A stretch of 64,000 nucleotides of DNA from Theocolax elegans. Its lineage: Eukaryota; Arthropoda; Insecta; Hymenoptera; Cerocephalidae. The stretch spans positions 29,090,784-29,154,783 of the forward strand of contig CM047425.1 in assembly GCA_026168455.1 (NCBI GenBank). The letters run 5' to 3'. Numbering within the stretch: the first letter of the stretch is position 1; each line of letters begins with the position of its first letter. Made by a program: the position numbers and the translations under genes. Below the pieces are notes generated by a model that was given only the letters and a program-made list of their open reading frames with translations, did not search any database and was not told the origin of the DNA. Below are positions 53,131-64,000 of this stretch, piece after piece.

Positions 53131-53600
53131 TAGTCCTTTCTCAAGTAAGGTAAAATCCTGTATCCAAAATTTAACGCGAAATAAAGCAAGGAAATCGAAA
53201 GTCATTTTTCAGTATCTTTAAACCTTCAAACACCAGTCTTTTTCCTATTCCCTTTAAAATCCAAATTAGTCTATACCGCATTTCTATTGTAAGGGAGTCT
53301 CTGTATCGAGGATCAACGAGAGCGAGAAAGACAGCCGAGCAGTTGCAGCCACCGGTCAACCGTAGATCTCCCGCCCGATAAGGTTGGTTGTTTTCCTTTT
53401 CTCGCCTTCACACATTGTCGCACCTCGGGCTTACCCATGCACGTAAATTTCGGAAGGGTCTATGACCTGTGCTATACCGAGGAGAATTGCCACCCATCAT
53501 TGACGCTATACGCGTACTAAAACGGGGAACTTCTATTTTTAATTTAAATTCAGTCTATTTAATTTTTCTACGTTACGTCTACCCTAGGACGTAACAATAT
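53130..53600 (+). other. Possible transcribed region after P2
   Basis: No long sense frame. An antisense frame of up to 111 codons exists in one copy (58074-58409) but is broken in the other two and shows no family features. The end contains TACGTCTACCCTAGGACGTA, a short inverted repeat, at about 53576-53595. Confidence 0.35.
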
Positions 53601-54010
53601 AAATGTTTAAAAATCACATTGAATTTAATAATTTTGAAGTAAAAAATAATATTAATTAAATGAAGAAGTTATTGTAGTTCATTTATATTCATATGTGTCA
53701 AGTATAAATATTATATAGAAGTTTTATAACTGTAACTCGTATAGGTTTTTAGACACGACAGTTTGACACATACAATGAGTTTTGAATAAAATTAGAGAAA
53801 TAATAATGTTCTGTAAGTGGTTTTATTTATATAGTTATTCATCGCTACAAATAATCAATAAATGTTTACATTTTATTAAAACAAATAAGTGATCAGTTTG
53901 TATAATATTAAATTAATTACATATTTGAAAATTATATATTCAGATTGAATACCAAATAAAAGAAAATTATTTAAATTCAATAACCATTCTTTATTAATGA
54001 GAATCTAGCT
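53600..54010. other. AT-rich spacer
   Basis: Nothing recognised. Repeated at 60558-60965. Confidence 0.5.
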
Positions 54011-54029
54011 GAGTTTTTCCCTCCGCTAC

Positions 54030-54145
54030 ATGGAAACGACTATCTCTCTACACTCGTTAGGGAGATCGTCGTCTCCTTTCTATATATATAACCGCAGAAC
54101 GTCACGGTTCATCTTGCGACAGACGTCTAAGGTAAGATCTCCAGT
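54030..54145 (+). promoter_or_regulatory. Promoter P3-like segment
   Basis: A hairpin (ACGACTATCTCTCT with AGGGAGATCGTCGT, 54038-54074) precedes TATATATATA at 54081; about 45 bases later comes GTCTAAGGTAAGATC, a good splice donor, near 54127-54140. Together these look like a TATA promoter with a short first exon. The downstream exon is not identified. Confidence 0.45.
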
Positions 54146-54903
54146 TCCTTACTGAGGAATCCAAGCTGGAGATTCAGGACGAAACGCCTTTAATTTTTTA
54201 AAAAGGCCGTGCTCTGAGAAATTCCATCAACCATAGTGGACAAAGAGTAAATAGGGCCTGCTTTATTAAAAAATAAAGCAACTTAGTTTGGAAAGACCGA
54301 TTTTACATATACACATATATACATATCACCGAACGATAAATTCATTTTCATTTTAAGAAAATCTTAAATTTTTGTTTAATATTCTTATAATTCTTCCGTT
54401 AACAGTGCAGTAAGAACGCCTGTCGTGCTCGGTAATCTTGAAGATCTCTTTGAAAATAGTTTTTGCAAACTATTACTTTTGATAATTATTACTTTTTGAA
54501 AATACTTTTTACAATTCTTGAGCAAAAGGTGAGCGAGTCTACTTTTGGGCGAGCTTATATAGCCTCGCAAGTCATCGAGTTTCGATTATATGTATACCTA
54601 CGAATGTATACATATATGGGCGAAATCTCCCGAAACATAACTTATGAAAGCCTAATGCTTGAATTCGGCGAATTATCATACATTTAAATAATTACTAGCC
54701 ATGTTACCTCGGGCGCTAACAGCTCCCTCGGTTGAATCACATTTTTGAGGCAAGACGTTGAATATAAAGTGTAGTCTTAAATTTATTATTAGTTTATAAC
54801 AAATAAATTTAAACGATTTTGATACAAACATTTTATTTTATTTTCAAACCAATTTGTTCATGTGCTTTAAACTATTAATTAAAATTTGTTGTTATATTAT
54901 TAA
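54146..54903. other. Spacer without recognised gene
   Basis: Possible intron of a P3 transcript. Short frames on both strands have no family features. Confidence 0.4.
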
Positions 54904-54906
54904 ATA

Positions 54907-56515
54907 TACTGATCTAAAATGTTTTTGTTGCGGACTCCCAATTCCTTACAAAAATAATACAAGATATTGTACAATCCGACACGTATACAAGGCTAAAGGA
55001 CGCGGTAACGATAAGCAGAATTTATTATTACAAGAAAAATGCGCGAGTTCTCTAGAATAAGAGACGCTTATATCACTTCAGCGACTTCATATTCGTCAGG
55101 AGGCGAAGTTTTAGATAAGGCGGGGGACGAAAACGCATTTACAAAAAATTCATCACTAGATATAGTATCAATTATTACGCAAATGAGACATCACTCTCGA
55201 GAAGCAATGTTAGGAAGAGGTACAGCAAGGCATATATAGATAATGAAATCATGCAAACTTTAGAAAAATGTCTGTAGAAATGAAGCAACTGGAAGCGATA
55301 TTACAAATACTACAAGGAGAAAAAGGAGTAATAGATATTGACAAATCAATAGTTGAGGAAACAATCAATCTAGCATTACAAAATTTGGATAGTTACTTGG
55401 ATATAGCCAACACGATAACAAGTTTATTGTCAACAACAAAGTTTTCCGGCGCTACAAGAAATTTAAGAATTATTTTAAAAATGATAGAAAAGTATCCGAA
55501 ACCAAGAGTCCGATAAAAATTGAACAAATAAATGCGGCAATAATTGCCGAGTTCGCTCCAAGAGAATTAACAATTTATAAAGATCACATAATTATGCAAA
55601 TAATAATGCCAATGGTAGAAAAGGAAACGCACACTTTGTACAAAATGCTTCCAGTGCCAGTTTTCCAACAAGGGGATTTAATCCATAATGCAGTGTACAT
55701 TCAACCCAGGGACGATTTTTATAGCCTCTCTTCCCAACGGGGAAAAACACCACCTTTTTAAGTACAACGCAGCTGTCGAGATGTATTAAATACAAAGGAA
55801 TTATATATGCGTAAGGGAAAACCCTGTGCATCTCCAACGAGAGTGTGAAAGCAAATTATTACTGGAACAAGACTATGCAACTTTAGTTCATGTAGAATTA
55901 ATTTTATGAAAGGCAAGAACTTATACATCATTAAAACTGCTCATCCAAGACACTATGTTTACTCAGTCGCAAAGCCTACACTCGTAAATGTATTTTGTCC
56001 AGTATCGAGGAGACATACACTTTTCAACAAGCAGGAACGATTTCCCTCTCAGCGGGCTGCCACTTTAAGGTTCACGATAACATCTACTACGCTTCAGAGC
56101 TGCTGGTGAGTGAAAAGGACACGTACTATTTACCACCATTGCAGTTGATCGGAGCAGGAAAAAACCTTCCGAGCGATTTAAACCGGATAAAACTATTAAT
56201 GTTAAATTGAAATCAAATAACTGATGCTTACTTACATGGAATGGTTATTATACTAATGCTTTTTGCCGGATGCTTAATCCTATGTCGATATATTTTCCAA
56301 AATGTATTAGGAAATCAAGAAAAGACAAAGTAGAGTACGTCCCAATGCGACCAGTTGATCCGACAATACAATGGAATTTCTTACCTCGAGAACACGTATA
56401 TGCAACTCCGAGAACACCACCCAAGACGTATGAACCAGAACCACCTCCGAACACGCCAGTTTATCCGAGAAAACTGAACCAAGTAACAATGTTTAAGGCA
56501 TTTAAAAATGACTTA
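54907..56515 (+). pseudogene. Envelope-like gene, second copy with many frame breaks
   Basis: Corresponds to 49842-51402 preceded by a 45-base piece of the Cys-rich gene. It lacks the signal-peptide region. One-base losses or gains occur near 55024, 55230, 55270, 55490, 55720, 55750, 55790, 55880, 56005, 56180 and elsewhere, almost all in homopolymers. At the G-run near 55120 it has one G fewer than the first copy and no frame break there. The density of run-length errors fits raw-read sequence better than gene decay. Confidence 0.8.
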
Positions 56516-56851
56516 TAATTAACAATACTTATTATAATAAAATATATAATGTAAACAGTATGCTCGCTTATCATTTAAATATAATATTGTTTATAACTAA
56601 ATTATAATAACTTTCGAACTGCGCAATAAGTAAATATATGTATATGAATAGGGTATAGATTATAAAAAAACGCTTGATTTTATCTATTTCTTTTTATCCA
56701 ATCCAGGGCTTTCCCTGAATCATAATTAAGTCACGGGGGTGGAGAAAACATAAAATCCAAAGAACACAGCCTATAATAGGGGGTTTCACGCTTGACAATC
56801 TATCTTACTTGTAGCAACAACTCGGCCACCCGTCAACCCTCACACACCAAG

Positions 56852-57512
56852 ATGAGCAACGACAAACTGGATATGGAAATAGAACTCCGATTTTCCGTCA
56901 GGGGATGGAGACGGAACGACGTGCTTAAGAAGAACAACAGTCCTGTGGCAGTTCTAGAAAATATTTTTCTTTATGGGTATACTTAATGAGAGGACGTCTA
57001 GTACGCCGAACAACTCGTGCCCGGATAGGAATAGCCGGACGCCACTACCCAGCATACACTGCTGATGAAGAATAGCCAGCCAATGGTGGAATACACAACA
57101 TGTACAAGAGAGGATCTGCAATGACTTGGATCCAAATACGGTACGGTACCACAGGCAGAAGTACCGTAGTTTTCTGGAAAAGGTAATGGACGGATTACTG
57201 GAGCCAGGAGTAACAAACCATTGGGACAGCGATCTAAACCTAGAGGGATTATCCCTCTTGGATTACGGCAGCACGGAAGAAGTCGAACGACCGGCTCGTT
57301 GCGTGGAATGCGGTTTGAGGGTGAAGAACACGCGGCATTATTGCCCGCGATGCGAATTCATTGGCCGATTCGACATCCCCAGATACCAAGGATTGAATTG
57401 TTGGTGCATCTGGGAATACGGAGACTTATCACTCCACGTCTGTGACTCATGCAAGGAGGAAGTATACGACCTCCTCAGAAGACAAAGAAGGATAGCTGGA
57501 CAAGAGTATTAA
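56852..57512 (+). pseudogene. 220-aa zinc-ribbon gene, second copy
   Basis: The start and first third contain several one-base indels (near 56864, 56890, 56925, 56955, 56985, 57070), while 57126-57512 is open and nearly identical to the C-terminal 128 residues of the first copy. It is preceded by a damaged P1 promoter (TATAATAGGGG). Confidence 0.8.
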
Positions 57513-58730
57513 CAAATGCATGATTTTTTCCTTTCTTTAGCTTTTCCTTCCTCATGTTTATTCTCATTTCTCTCCTTTTCCTCTTTAGATTTACTAGAAT
57601 AAATGCACAAATAAAGAAAAATAAAAAAAATATTCATATGCATATATGTATTTATAAACAAAATACAATAATATATATATATATATATATACCAATTTAT
57701 GTAGCGATAATTGTAATATCTAGTTTTTAAGAAAAAAAAATAATAATAATAAACAAACAAAAATATAAAGAAACAAATAAACAAAAAAAAACAACAAACA
57801 AAAAAAAACAAACAACACAAAAAACAAACAAGACAACAAACGTGTGGACGTTTACGCCTGGCGTTAAACTTCTCTAAGGGGAGAGGTGTCGCGTCATGAT
57901 AGACGCAACGTACACACATGCGCGTACACATACACACACACATACACACACACATACGCACACACGTGCGCACACATTTAATACGTAAAGTAGGATGTCC
58001 TCGTCAAAGACAGGAACCGCCTTGAAAAATTCTAGCCAATAACTTAATTAGGTCACGCATGACAAAGAATAAATTAATTAAGTAAATGTACAATATTTGA
58101 TTGGTCAAGAGGAACCAAAACTCCACCCCAAACCCTTGATATAAATAGGGATGTCGCGCAGGGGTGTGCGCTCTTGCTCTTTAGTCCTTTCTCAAGTAAG
58201 GTAAAATCCTGTATCCAAAATTTAACGCGAAATAAAGCAAGAAATCGAAAGTCATTGTTCAGTATCTTTAAACCTTCAAACACCAGTCTTTTTCCTATTC
58301 CCTTTAAAATCCAAATTAGTCTATACCGCATTTCTATTGTAAGGGAGTCTCTGTATCGAGGATCAACGAGAGCGAGAAAGACAGCCGAGCAGTTGCAGCC
58401 ACCGGTCAACCGTAGATCTCCCGCCCGATAAGGTTGGTTGTTTTCCTTTCCTCGCCTTCACTCATTGTTGCACCTCGGGCTTACCCATGCACGTAAATTT
58501 CGGAAGGGTCTATGACCTGTGCTATACCGAGGAGAATTGCCACCCATCATTGACGCTATACGCGTACTAAAACGGGGAACTTCTATTTTTAATTTAAATT
58601 CAGTCTATTTAATTTTTCTACGTTACGTCTACCCTAGGACGTAACAATATAAATAGGGGGGTTTCACGCTTGACAATCTATTCTTACTTGTAGCAACAAC
58701 TCGGCCACACGTCAACCCTCACACACCAAG

Positions 58731-59390
58731 ATGAGCAACGACAACTGGGATATGGAAATAGAACTCGATTCGTCAGTGGGATGGATGACGGAACGACGTG
58801 CTTTAAGAAGAACAACAGTCCTGTGGCAGTTTCTAAGAAAATATTTTTCTTTATGGGTATACTAATGAGAGACGGTCAAGTACGACGAACCACTCGTGCC
58901 CGGATAGGAATAGCCGGACACCACTACCCAGCATACACTGCTGATGAAGAATAGCCAGCCAATGGTGGATACACAACATGTACAAGAGAGGATCTGCAAT
59001 GACTTGGATCCAAATACAGTACGGTACCACAGGCAGAAGTACCGTAGTTTTCTGGAAAAGGTAATGGACGGATTACTGGAGCCAGGAGTAACAAACCATT
59101 GGGACAGCGATCTAAACCTAGAGGGATTATCCCTCTTGGATCACGGCAGCACGGAAGAAGTCGAACGACCGGCTCGTTGCGTGGAATGCGGTTTGAGGGT
59201 GAAGAACACGCGGCATTATTGCCCGCGATGCGAATTCATTGGCCGATTCGACATCCCCAGATACCAAGGATTGAATTGTTGGTGCATCTGGGAATACGGA
59301 GACTTATCACTCCACGTCTGTGACTCATGCAAGGAGGAAGTATACGACCTCCTCAGAAGACAAAGAAGGATAGCTGGACAAGAGTATTAA
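58731..59390 (+). pseudogene. 220-aa zinc-ribbon gene, third copy
   Basis: Same start, with intact P1 TATA, and the same C-terminus (frame 58944-59390). Single-base losses near 58862, 58950 and 58970 shift the frame within the middle. A few substitutions distinguish it from the first copy (for example near 58877-58892), so it could be a second allele. Confidence 0.8.
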
Positions 59391-61866
59391 CAAATGCATG
59401 ATTTTTTTCCTTTCTTTTAGCTTTTCCTTCCTCATGTTTATTCTCATTTCTCTCCTTTTTCCTCTTATAGATTTACTAGAATAAATGCACAAAATAAAAG
59501 AAAAATAAAAAAAATATATTCATATGCATATATGTATTTATAAACAAAATACAATAATATATATATATATATATATACCAATTTATGTAGCGATAATTGT
59601 AATATCTAGTTTTTAAGAAAAAAAAATAATAATAATAAACAAACAAAAATATAAAGAAACAAATAAACAAAAAAAAACAACAAACAAAAAAAAACAACAA
59701 ACAACAAAAAAAACAAACAACCACCAAAATAACAAAACAAGACAACAAACGTCTGGACGTTTACGCCTGGCGTTAAACTTCTCTAAGGGGAGAGGTGTCG
59801 CGTCATGATAGACACAACGTACACACATGCGCGTACACATACACACACACATATGCACACACACATACGCACACACGTGCGCACACATTTAATACGTAAA
59901 GTAGGATGTCCTCGTCAAAGACAGGAACCGCCTTGAAAAATTCTAGCCAATATCTTAATTAGGTCACGCATGACAAAGAATAAATTAATTAAGTAAATGT
60001 ACAATATTTGATTGGTCAAGAGGAACCAAAACTCCACCCCAAACCCTTGATATAAATAGGGATGTCGCGCAGGGGTGTGCGCTCTTGCTCTTTAGTCCTT
60101 TCTCAAGTAAGGTAAAATCCTGTATCCAAAATTTAACGCGAAATAAAGCAAGGAAATCGAAAGTCATTTTTCAGTATCTTTAAACCTTCAAACACCAGTC
60201 TTTTTCCTATTCCCTTTAAAATCCAAATTAGTCTATACCGCATTTCTATTGTAAGGGAGTCTCTGTATCGAGGATCAACGAGAGCGAGAAAGACAGCCGA
60301 GCAGTTGCAGCCACCGGTCAACCGTAGATCTCCCGCCCGATAAGGTTGGTTGTTTTCCTTTTCTCGCCTTCACACATTGTCGCACCTCGGGCTTACCCAT
60401 GCACGTAAATTTCGGAAGGGTCTATGACCTGTGCTATACCGAGGAGAATTGCCACCCATCATTGACGCTATACGCGTACTAAAACGGGGAACTTCTATTT
60501 TTAATTTAAATTCAGTCTATTTAATTTTTCTACGTTACGTCTACCCTAGGACGTAACAATATAAATGTTTAAAAATCACATTGAATTTAATAATTTTGAA
60601 GTAAAAAATAATATTAATTAAATGAAGAAGTTATTGTAGTTCATTTATATTCATATGTGTCAAGTATAAATATTATATAGAAGTTTTATAACTGTAACTC
60701 GTATAGGTTTTTAGACACGACAGTTTGACACATACAATGAGTTTTGAATAAAATTAGAGAAATAATAATGTTCTGTAAGTGGTTTTATTTATATAGTTAT
60801 TCATCGCTACAAATAATCAATAAATGTTTACATTTTATTAAAACAAATAAGTGATCAGTTTGTATAATATTAAATTAATTACATATTTGAAAATTATATA
60901 TTCAGATTGAATACCAAATAAAAGAAAATTATTTAAATTCAATAACCATTCTTTATTAATGAGAATCTAGCTGAGTTTTTCCCTCCGCTACATGGAAACG
61001 ACTATCTCTCTACACTCGTTAGGGAGATCGTCGTCTCCTTTCTATATATATAACCGCAGAACGTCACGGTTCATCTTGCGACAGACGTCTAAGGTAAGAT
61101 CTCCAGTTCCTTACTGAGGAATCCAAGCTGGAGATTCAGGACGAAACGCCTTTAATTTTTTTAAAAAGGCCGTGCTCTGAGAAATTCCATCAACCATAGT
61201 GGACAAAGAGTAAATAGGGCCTGCTTTATTAAAAAATAAAGCAACTTAGTTTGGAAAGACCGATTTTACATATACACATATATACATATCACCGAACGAT
61301 AAATTCATTTTCATTTTAAGAAAATCTTAAATTTTTGTTTAATATTCTTATAATTCTTCCGTTAACAGTGCAGTAAGAACGCCTGTCGTGCTCGGTAATC
61401 TTGAAGATCTCTTTGAAAATAGTTTTTGCAAACTATTACTTTTGATAATTATTACTTTTTGAAAATACTTTTTACAATTCTTGAGCAAAAGGTGAGCGAG
61501 TCTACTTTTGGGCGAGCTTATATAGCCTCGCAAGTCATCGAGTTTCGATTATATGTATACCTACGAATGTATACATATATTGGCGAAATCTCCCGAAACA
61601 TAACTTATGAAAGCCTAATGCTTGAATTCGGCGAATTATCATACATTTAAATAATTACTAGCCATGTTACCTCGGTCGCTAACGCTCCCTCGGTTGAATC
61701 ACATTTTTGAGGCAAGACGTTGAATATAAAGTGTAGTCTTAAATTTATTATTAGTTTATAACAAATAAATTTTAAACGATTTTGATACAAACATTTTATT
61801 TTATTTTCAAACCAATTTTTTTCATGTGCTTTAAACTATTAATTAAAATTTGTTGTTATATTATTA

Positions 61867-62035
61867 AAACAAATAAAAATAAATTATAAAATATTTTAGT
61901 TTAAAAATGTATACAATTTATTCCTTTTACTCATCATGATATTTAACTATAACAGATTATTTTTGAATGTTGGTTTGTATTATTTTCTCTCTGCATTTAC
62001 TGGCTTGAGACTGTCATATAATGAACGTAAATATA
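61867..62035. other. AT-rich spacer
   Basis: Nothing recognised. Confidence 0.5.
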
Positions 62036-63760
62036 ACCTTCCAAGAAGGTGTCAAAACCCGCAAGTATTGTGCTATTCTAATCAAACTTTGAAAATTGTT
62101 ATCTGATAAATAAATTCTGCAACTCAATCTGACATTGTTATCTGATAAATAAATAATTTTAATTTCTAACTACCTTATTTTATCTATTTCTTTGAATTTT
62201 AATGAAACATTTTTATAAATATTACGAAAATTTCGTATAAAAAATTTCTGCAATTGAAAGAATTGAAATCAAACTGAAATCGACAAGTATTTTGAATCGT
62301 ACCATAAATTTATATTTTATATAAACATTTTTATATATATTACTTAAACTTCGTAAAAAGCTTCTGCAATTGAAAGCACTGAAATCAAACTGTAATCGAC
62401 AAGTATTTTGAACCATGCAAAAATTTCTACCAATCTGAATACAGATTTTTTTATATGAAAAGTATCTTACACTATTATTTTTCATTTCTGGCCCTCACAT
62501 GTTTTATAGTAATAAATAAATAATATTCTAATGATATTAATTTGTGCAAAATTAATTTCTGCAATACTAATAAAATGGACATTTCTTTTTTATTCTTTTA
62601 AATAATAAAATAATACTTGCACCACCGTTGGTTAAACGCTTCATATATGTGTTAATTCTGACTTACTAATGTATTCCTTTACATTTATGAAAGTATATAA
62701 TACCGTGAAGAAACTGCAATGAGTAATAATATATAAATATTGCAATACTATCTGGCAATTTTAATATCCTACATCACCAATGATAAAATAGACATCATTA
62801 TTTTTATCTAATAAAGTTCCTAAAAGAGGCCTGCGATGGCTTGGTCGGTAGGGCGACGGACTCGTAATCTGGAGGTCCCAGGTTTGATTCCCGGCCCCGG
62901 CCGATTGATACAAGCACCACTAGCGACTGTATTTTCAACAAGTGCTTTCTTCACCAAGACATCGTATGACCTCCGTCGCTGATTAGCAAGTTTTTCTTAG
63001 TAGTTATGTAAAATAATTATTATTTCACTTAACTAAGGATATACAATCTACATGATTTTACCAATTAATTAATTAATTAATAAGATAAAAGCTAAGATGT
63101 ATGTAATTATTTATAAAATGTAACATCAGTTAATATAGTCAGAATTAACACATATATGAAGCGTTTAACCAACGGTGGTGCAAGTATTATTTTATTATTT
63201 AAAAGAATAAAAAAAAATGTCCATTTTATTAGTATTGCAGAAATTAATTTTGCACAAATTAATATCATTAGAATATTATTTATTTATTACTATAAAACAT
63301 GTGAGGGCCAGAAATGAAAAATAATAGTGTAAGATACTTTACATATAAAAAAATCTGTATTCAGATTGGTAGAAATTTTTGCATGGTTCAAAATACTTGT
63401 CGATTACAGTTTGATTTCAGTGCTTTCAATTGCAGAAGCTTTTTACGAAGTTTAAGTAATATATACAAAAATGTTTATATAAAATATAAATTTATGGTAC
63501 GATTCAAAATACTTGTCGATTTCAGTTTGATTTCAATTCTTTCAATTGCAGAAATTTTTTATACGAAATTTTCGTAATATTTATAAAAATGTTTCATTAT
63601 AATTCAAAGAAATAGATAAAATAAGGTAGTTAGAAATTAAAATTATTTATTTATCAGATAACAATGTCAGATTGAGTTGCAGAATTTATTTATCAGATAA
63701 CAATTTTCAAAGTTTGATTAGAATAGCACAATACTTGCGGGTTTTGACACATTCTTGGAA
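62036..63760. repeat. 1.7-kb palindrome with a 465-bp loop
   Basis: Arms about 62036-62668 and 63134-63760 are near-perfect inverted copies; outer ends read CCTTCCAAGAA then TGTCAAAACCCGCAAGTA. An 87-codon frame of the same sequence occurs in both arms (62222-62485 minus, 63314-63577 plus), and within each arm a 130-bp unit (TTCTGCAATTGAAAG, ACAAGTATTTTGAA) is itself repeated. No family is recognised. The loop holds a tRNA-like sequence. Part of the outer end recurs at 63905-63995. Confidence 0.9.
62828..62905 (+). repeat. tRNA-derived SINE head (tRNA-Thr-like)
   Basis: TGGCTTGGTCGGTAGGG resembles an A box and GGTTTGATTCCCG a B box, at tRNA spacing. An anticodon-like loop CTCGTAA with a four-pair stem would read CGT (Thr). 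The acceptor ends do not pair well, and nonconserved sequence continues for over 100 bases, so a tRNA-derived SINE is more likely than a tRNA gene. It lies in the loop of the palindrome. Confidence 0.5.
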
Positions 63761-64000
63761 GGTGTTTTCGAATTGAATACTTTCAATTGCAGAAAAATAT
63801 TATGGAATATAAGTTAGATATAGAAAAGGTGTAATAAAAATATAAATAAGTAGAGAAAATATGGGAATTAGAATCAAAGATATTTTTATCTTATACTTTA
63901 AAATTTATCAGACAGATAACAATTTTATTTATCAAATAACAATTTTCAAAGTTTGATTAGAATAACACATATACTTGCGGGTTTTGACACCTTTTTGAAA
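63761..64000. repeat. Partial third copy of the palindrome end
   Basis: At 63905-63995 the sequence repeats the outer end of the right arm in the same orientation (AATTTTCAAAGTTTGATTAG, then CTTGCGGGTTTTGACACC). The rest is AT-rich. The window ends inside it. Confidence 0.7.

Larger units (their letters stand above)
54904..61866. repeat. Two further partial copies of the envelope locus
   Basis: Bases 54907-58655 repeat 49103-53605 without about 690 bp (49149-49841). Bases 58652-61866 repeat 51681-54903. The joins show short shared bases (TACTGAT; TATAAATA). After 61866 the sequence departs from the 54903 side, which indicates that 61867 onward is the true right flank. The middle copy has many one-base indels in runs; the last has a few. 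The most economical reading is assembly duplication of one locus. Confidence 0.85.

Noticed and set aside
58074..58409. Conserved antisense protein (111 codons) present in three copies
   Set aside because: The copies are probably assembly duplicates, so repetition is no evidence of conservation; the frame is broken in two of them and lies antisense to promoter P2.
62828..62905. A functional tRNA-Thr(CGT) gene
   Set aside because: A and B boxes are present but the acceptor ends do not pair convincingly and the flanking sequence looks like a SINE body.
62222..63577. Identical 87-codon frames on opposite strands
   Set aside because: Same reason: palindrome arms. The internal similarity within the frame comes from a DNA-level repeat.

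Overview
The window looks like transposon-dense, AT-rich nuclear DNA of an arthropod, probably an insect. The reasons are short GT-AG introns (62 and 81 nt), insect-type Ty3/Gypsy elements, R1-like LINEs with an endonuclease-RT ORF2 and a CCHC ORF1, a Penelope-like element, and a baculovirus-F-like envelope gene. A hymenopteran fits, but I cannot name the species. Only one stretch (45.8-47.4 kb) looks like an ordinary host gene: two exons of a laminin-G/EGF extracellular protein on the minus strand.

Layout. 1-24 kb: a decayed minus-strand Ty3/Gypsy element (gag near 21 kb, protease near 19 kb, RT split between 18.1 and 3.0 kb, RNase H, integrase near 1.5 kb). Its RT is interrupted by about 15 kb of head-to-tail R1-like LINE copies. 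One LINE copy has open ORF1 and ORF2; the other is broken and carries a 2.1-kb TTAA-flanked DNA transposon holding a Mutator-like transposase fragment. 24-32.5 kb: a 1.65-kb perfect-looking palindrome, GC-rich promoter/LTR-like DNA, a Penelope-like fragment, a possible short spliced ORF and small inverted-repeat elements. 32.6-41.3 kb: a plus-strand Ty3/Gypsy element with both LTRs, PBS, gag, a textbook -1 frameshift site, a truncated pol, an extra proline-rich CCHC ORF and a PPT. 41.3-48.8 kb: a second palindrome, a 100-N gap, the laminin-G/EGF exons and a 0.9-kb TIR element. 48.9-61.9 kb: a locus with a Cys-rich 162-aa protein, an F-like envelope glycoprotein and a 220-aa zinc-ribbon protein, with several TATA promoters; parts of it appear two or three times. 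62.0-63.8 kb: a third palindrome with a tRNA-like sequence in its loop.

Assembly warning. At least five adjacent tandem duplications (units about 1.07, 1.49, 1.70, 1.81 and 3.2-3.8 kb) have near-identical copies. Where copies differ it is mostly by one-base changes in homopolymers, often clustered in one copy. This is what unpolished gap filling or misjoined reads would give, so repeated genes at 45-47 kb and 49-60 kb should not be counted as independent genes without read support.

The most interesting candidate system is the envelope locus at 48.9-54.2 kb: a membrane-fusion-type glycoprotein beside two unrelated Cys-rich proteins, with promoter modules that share a GTCACG / CCAAT / TATAAATAG layout and no gag or pol next to them. 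It could be a domesticated envelope gene or the remains of an unclassified endogenous virus.
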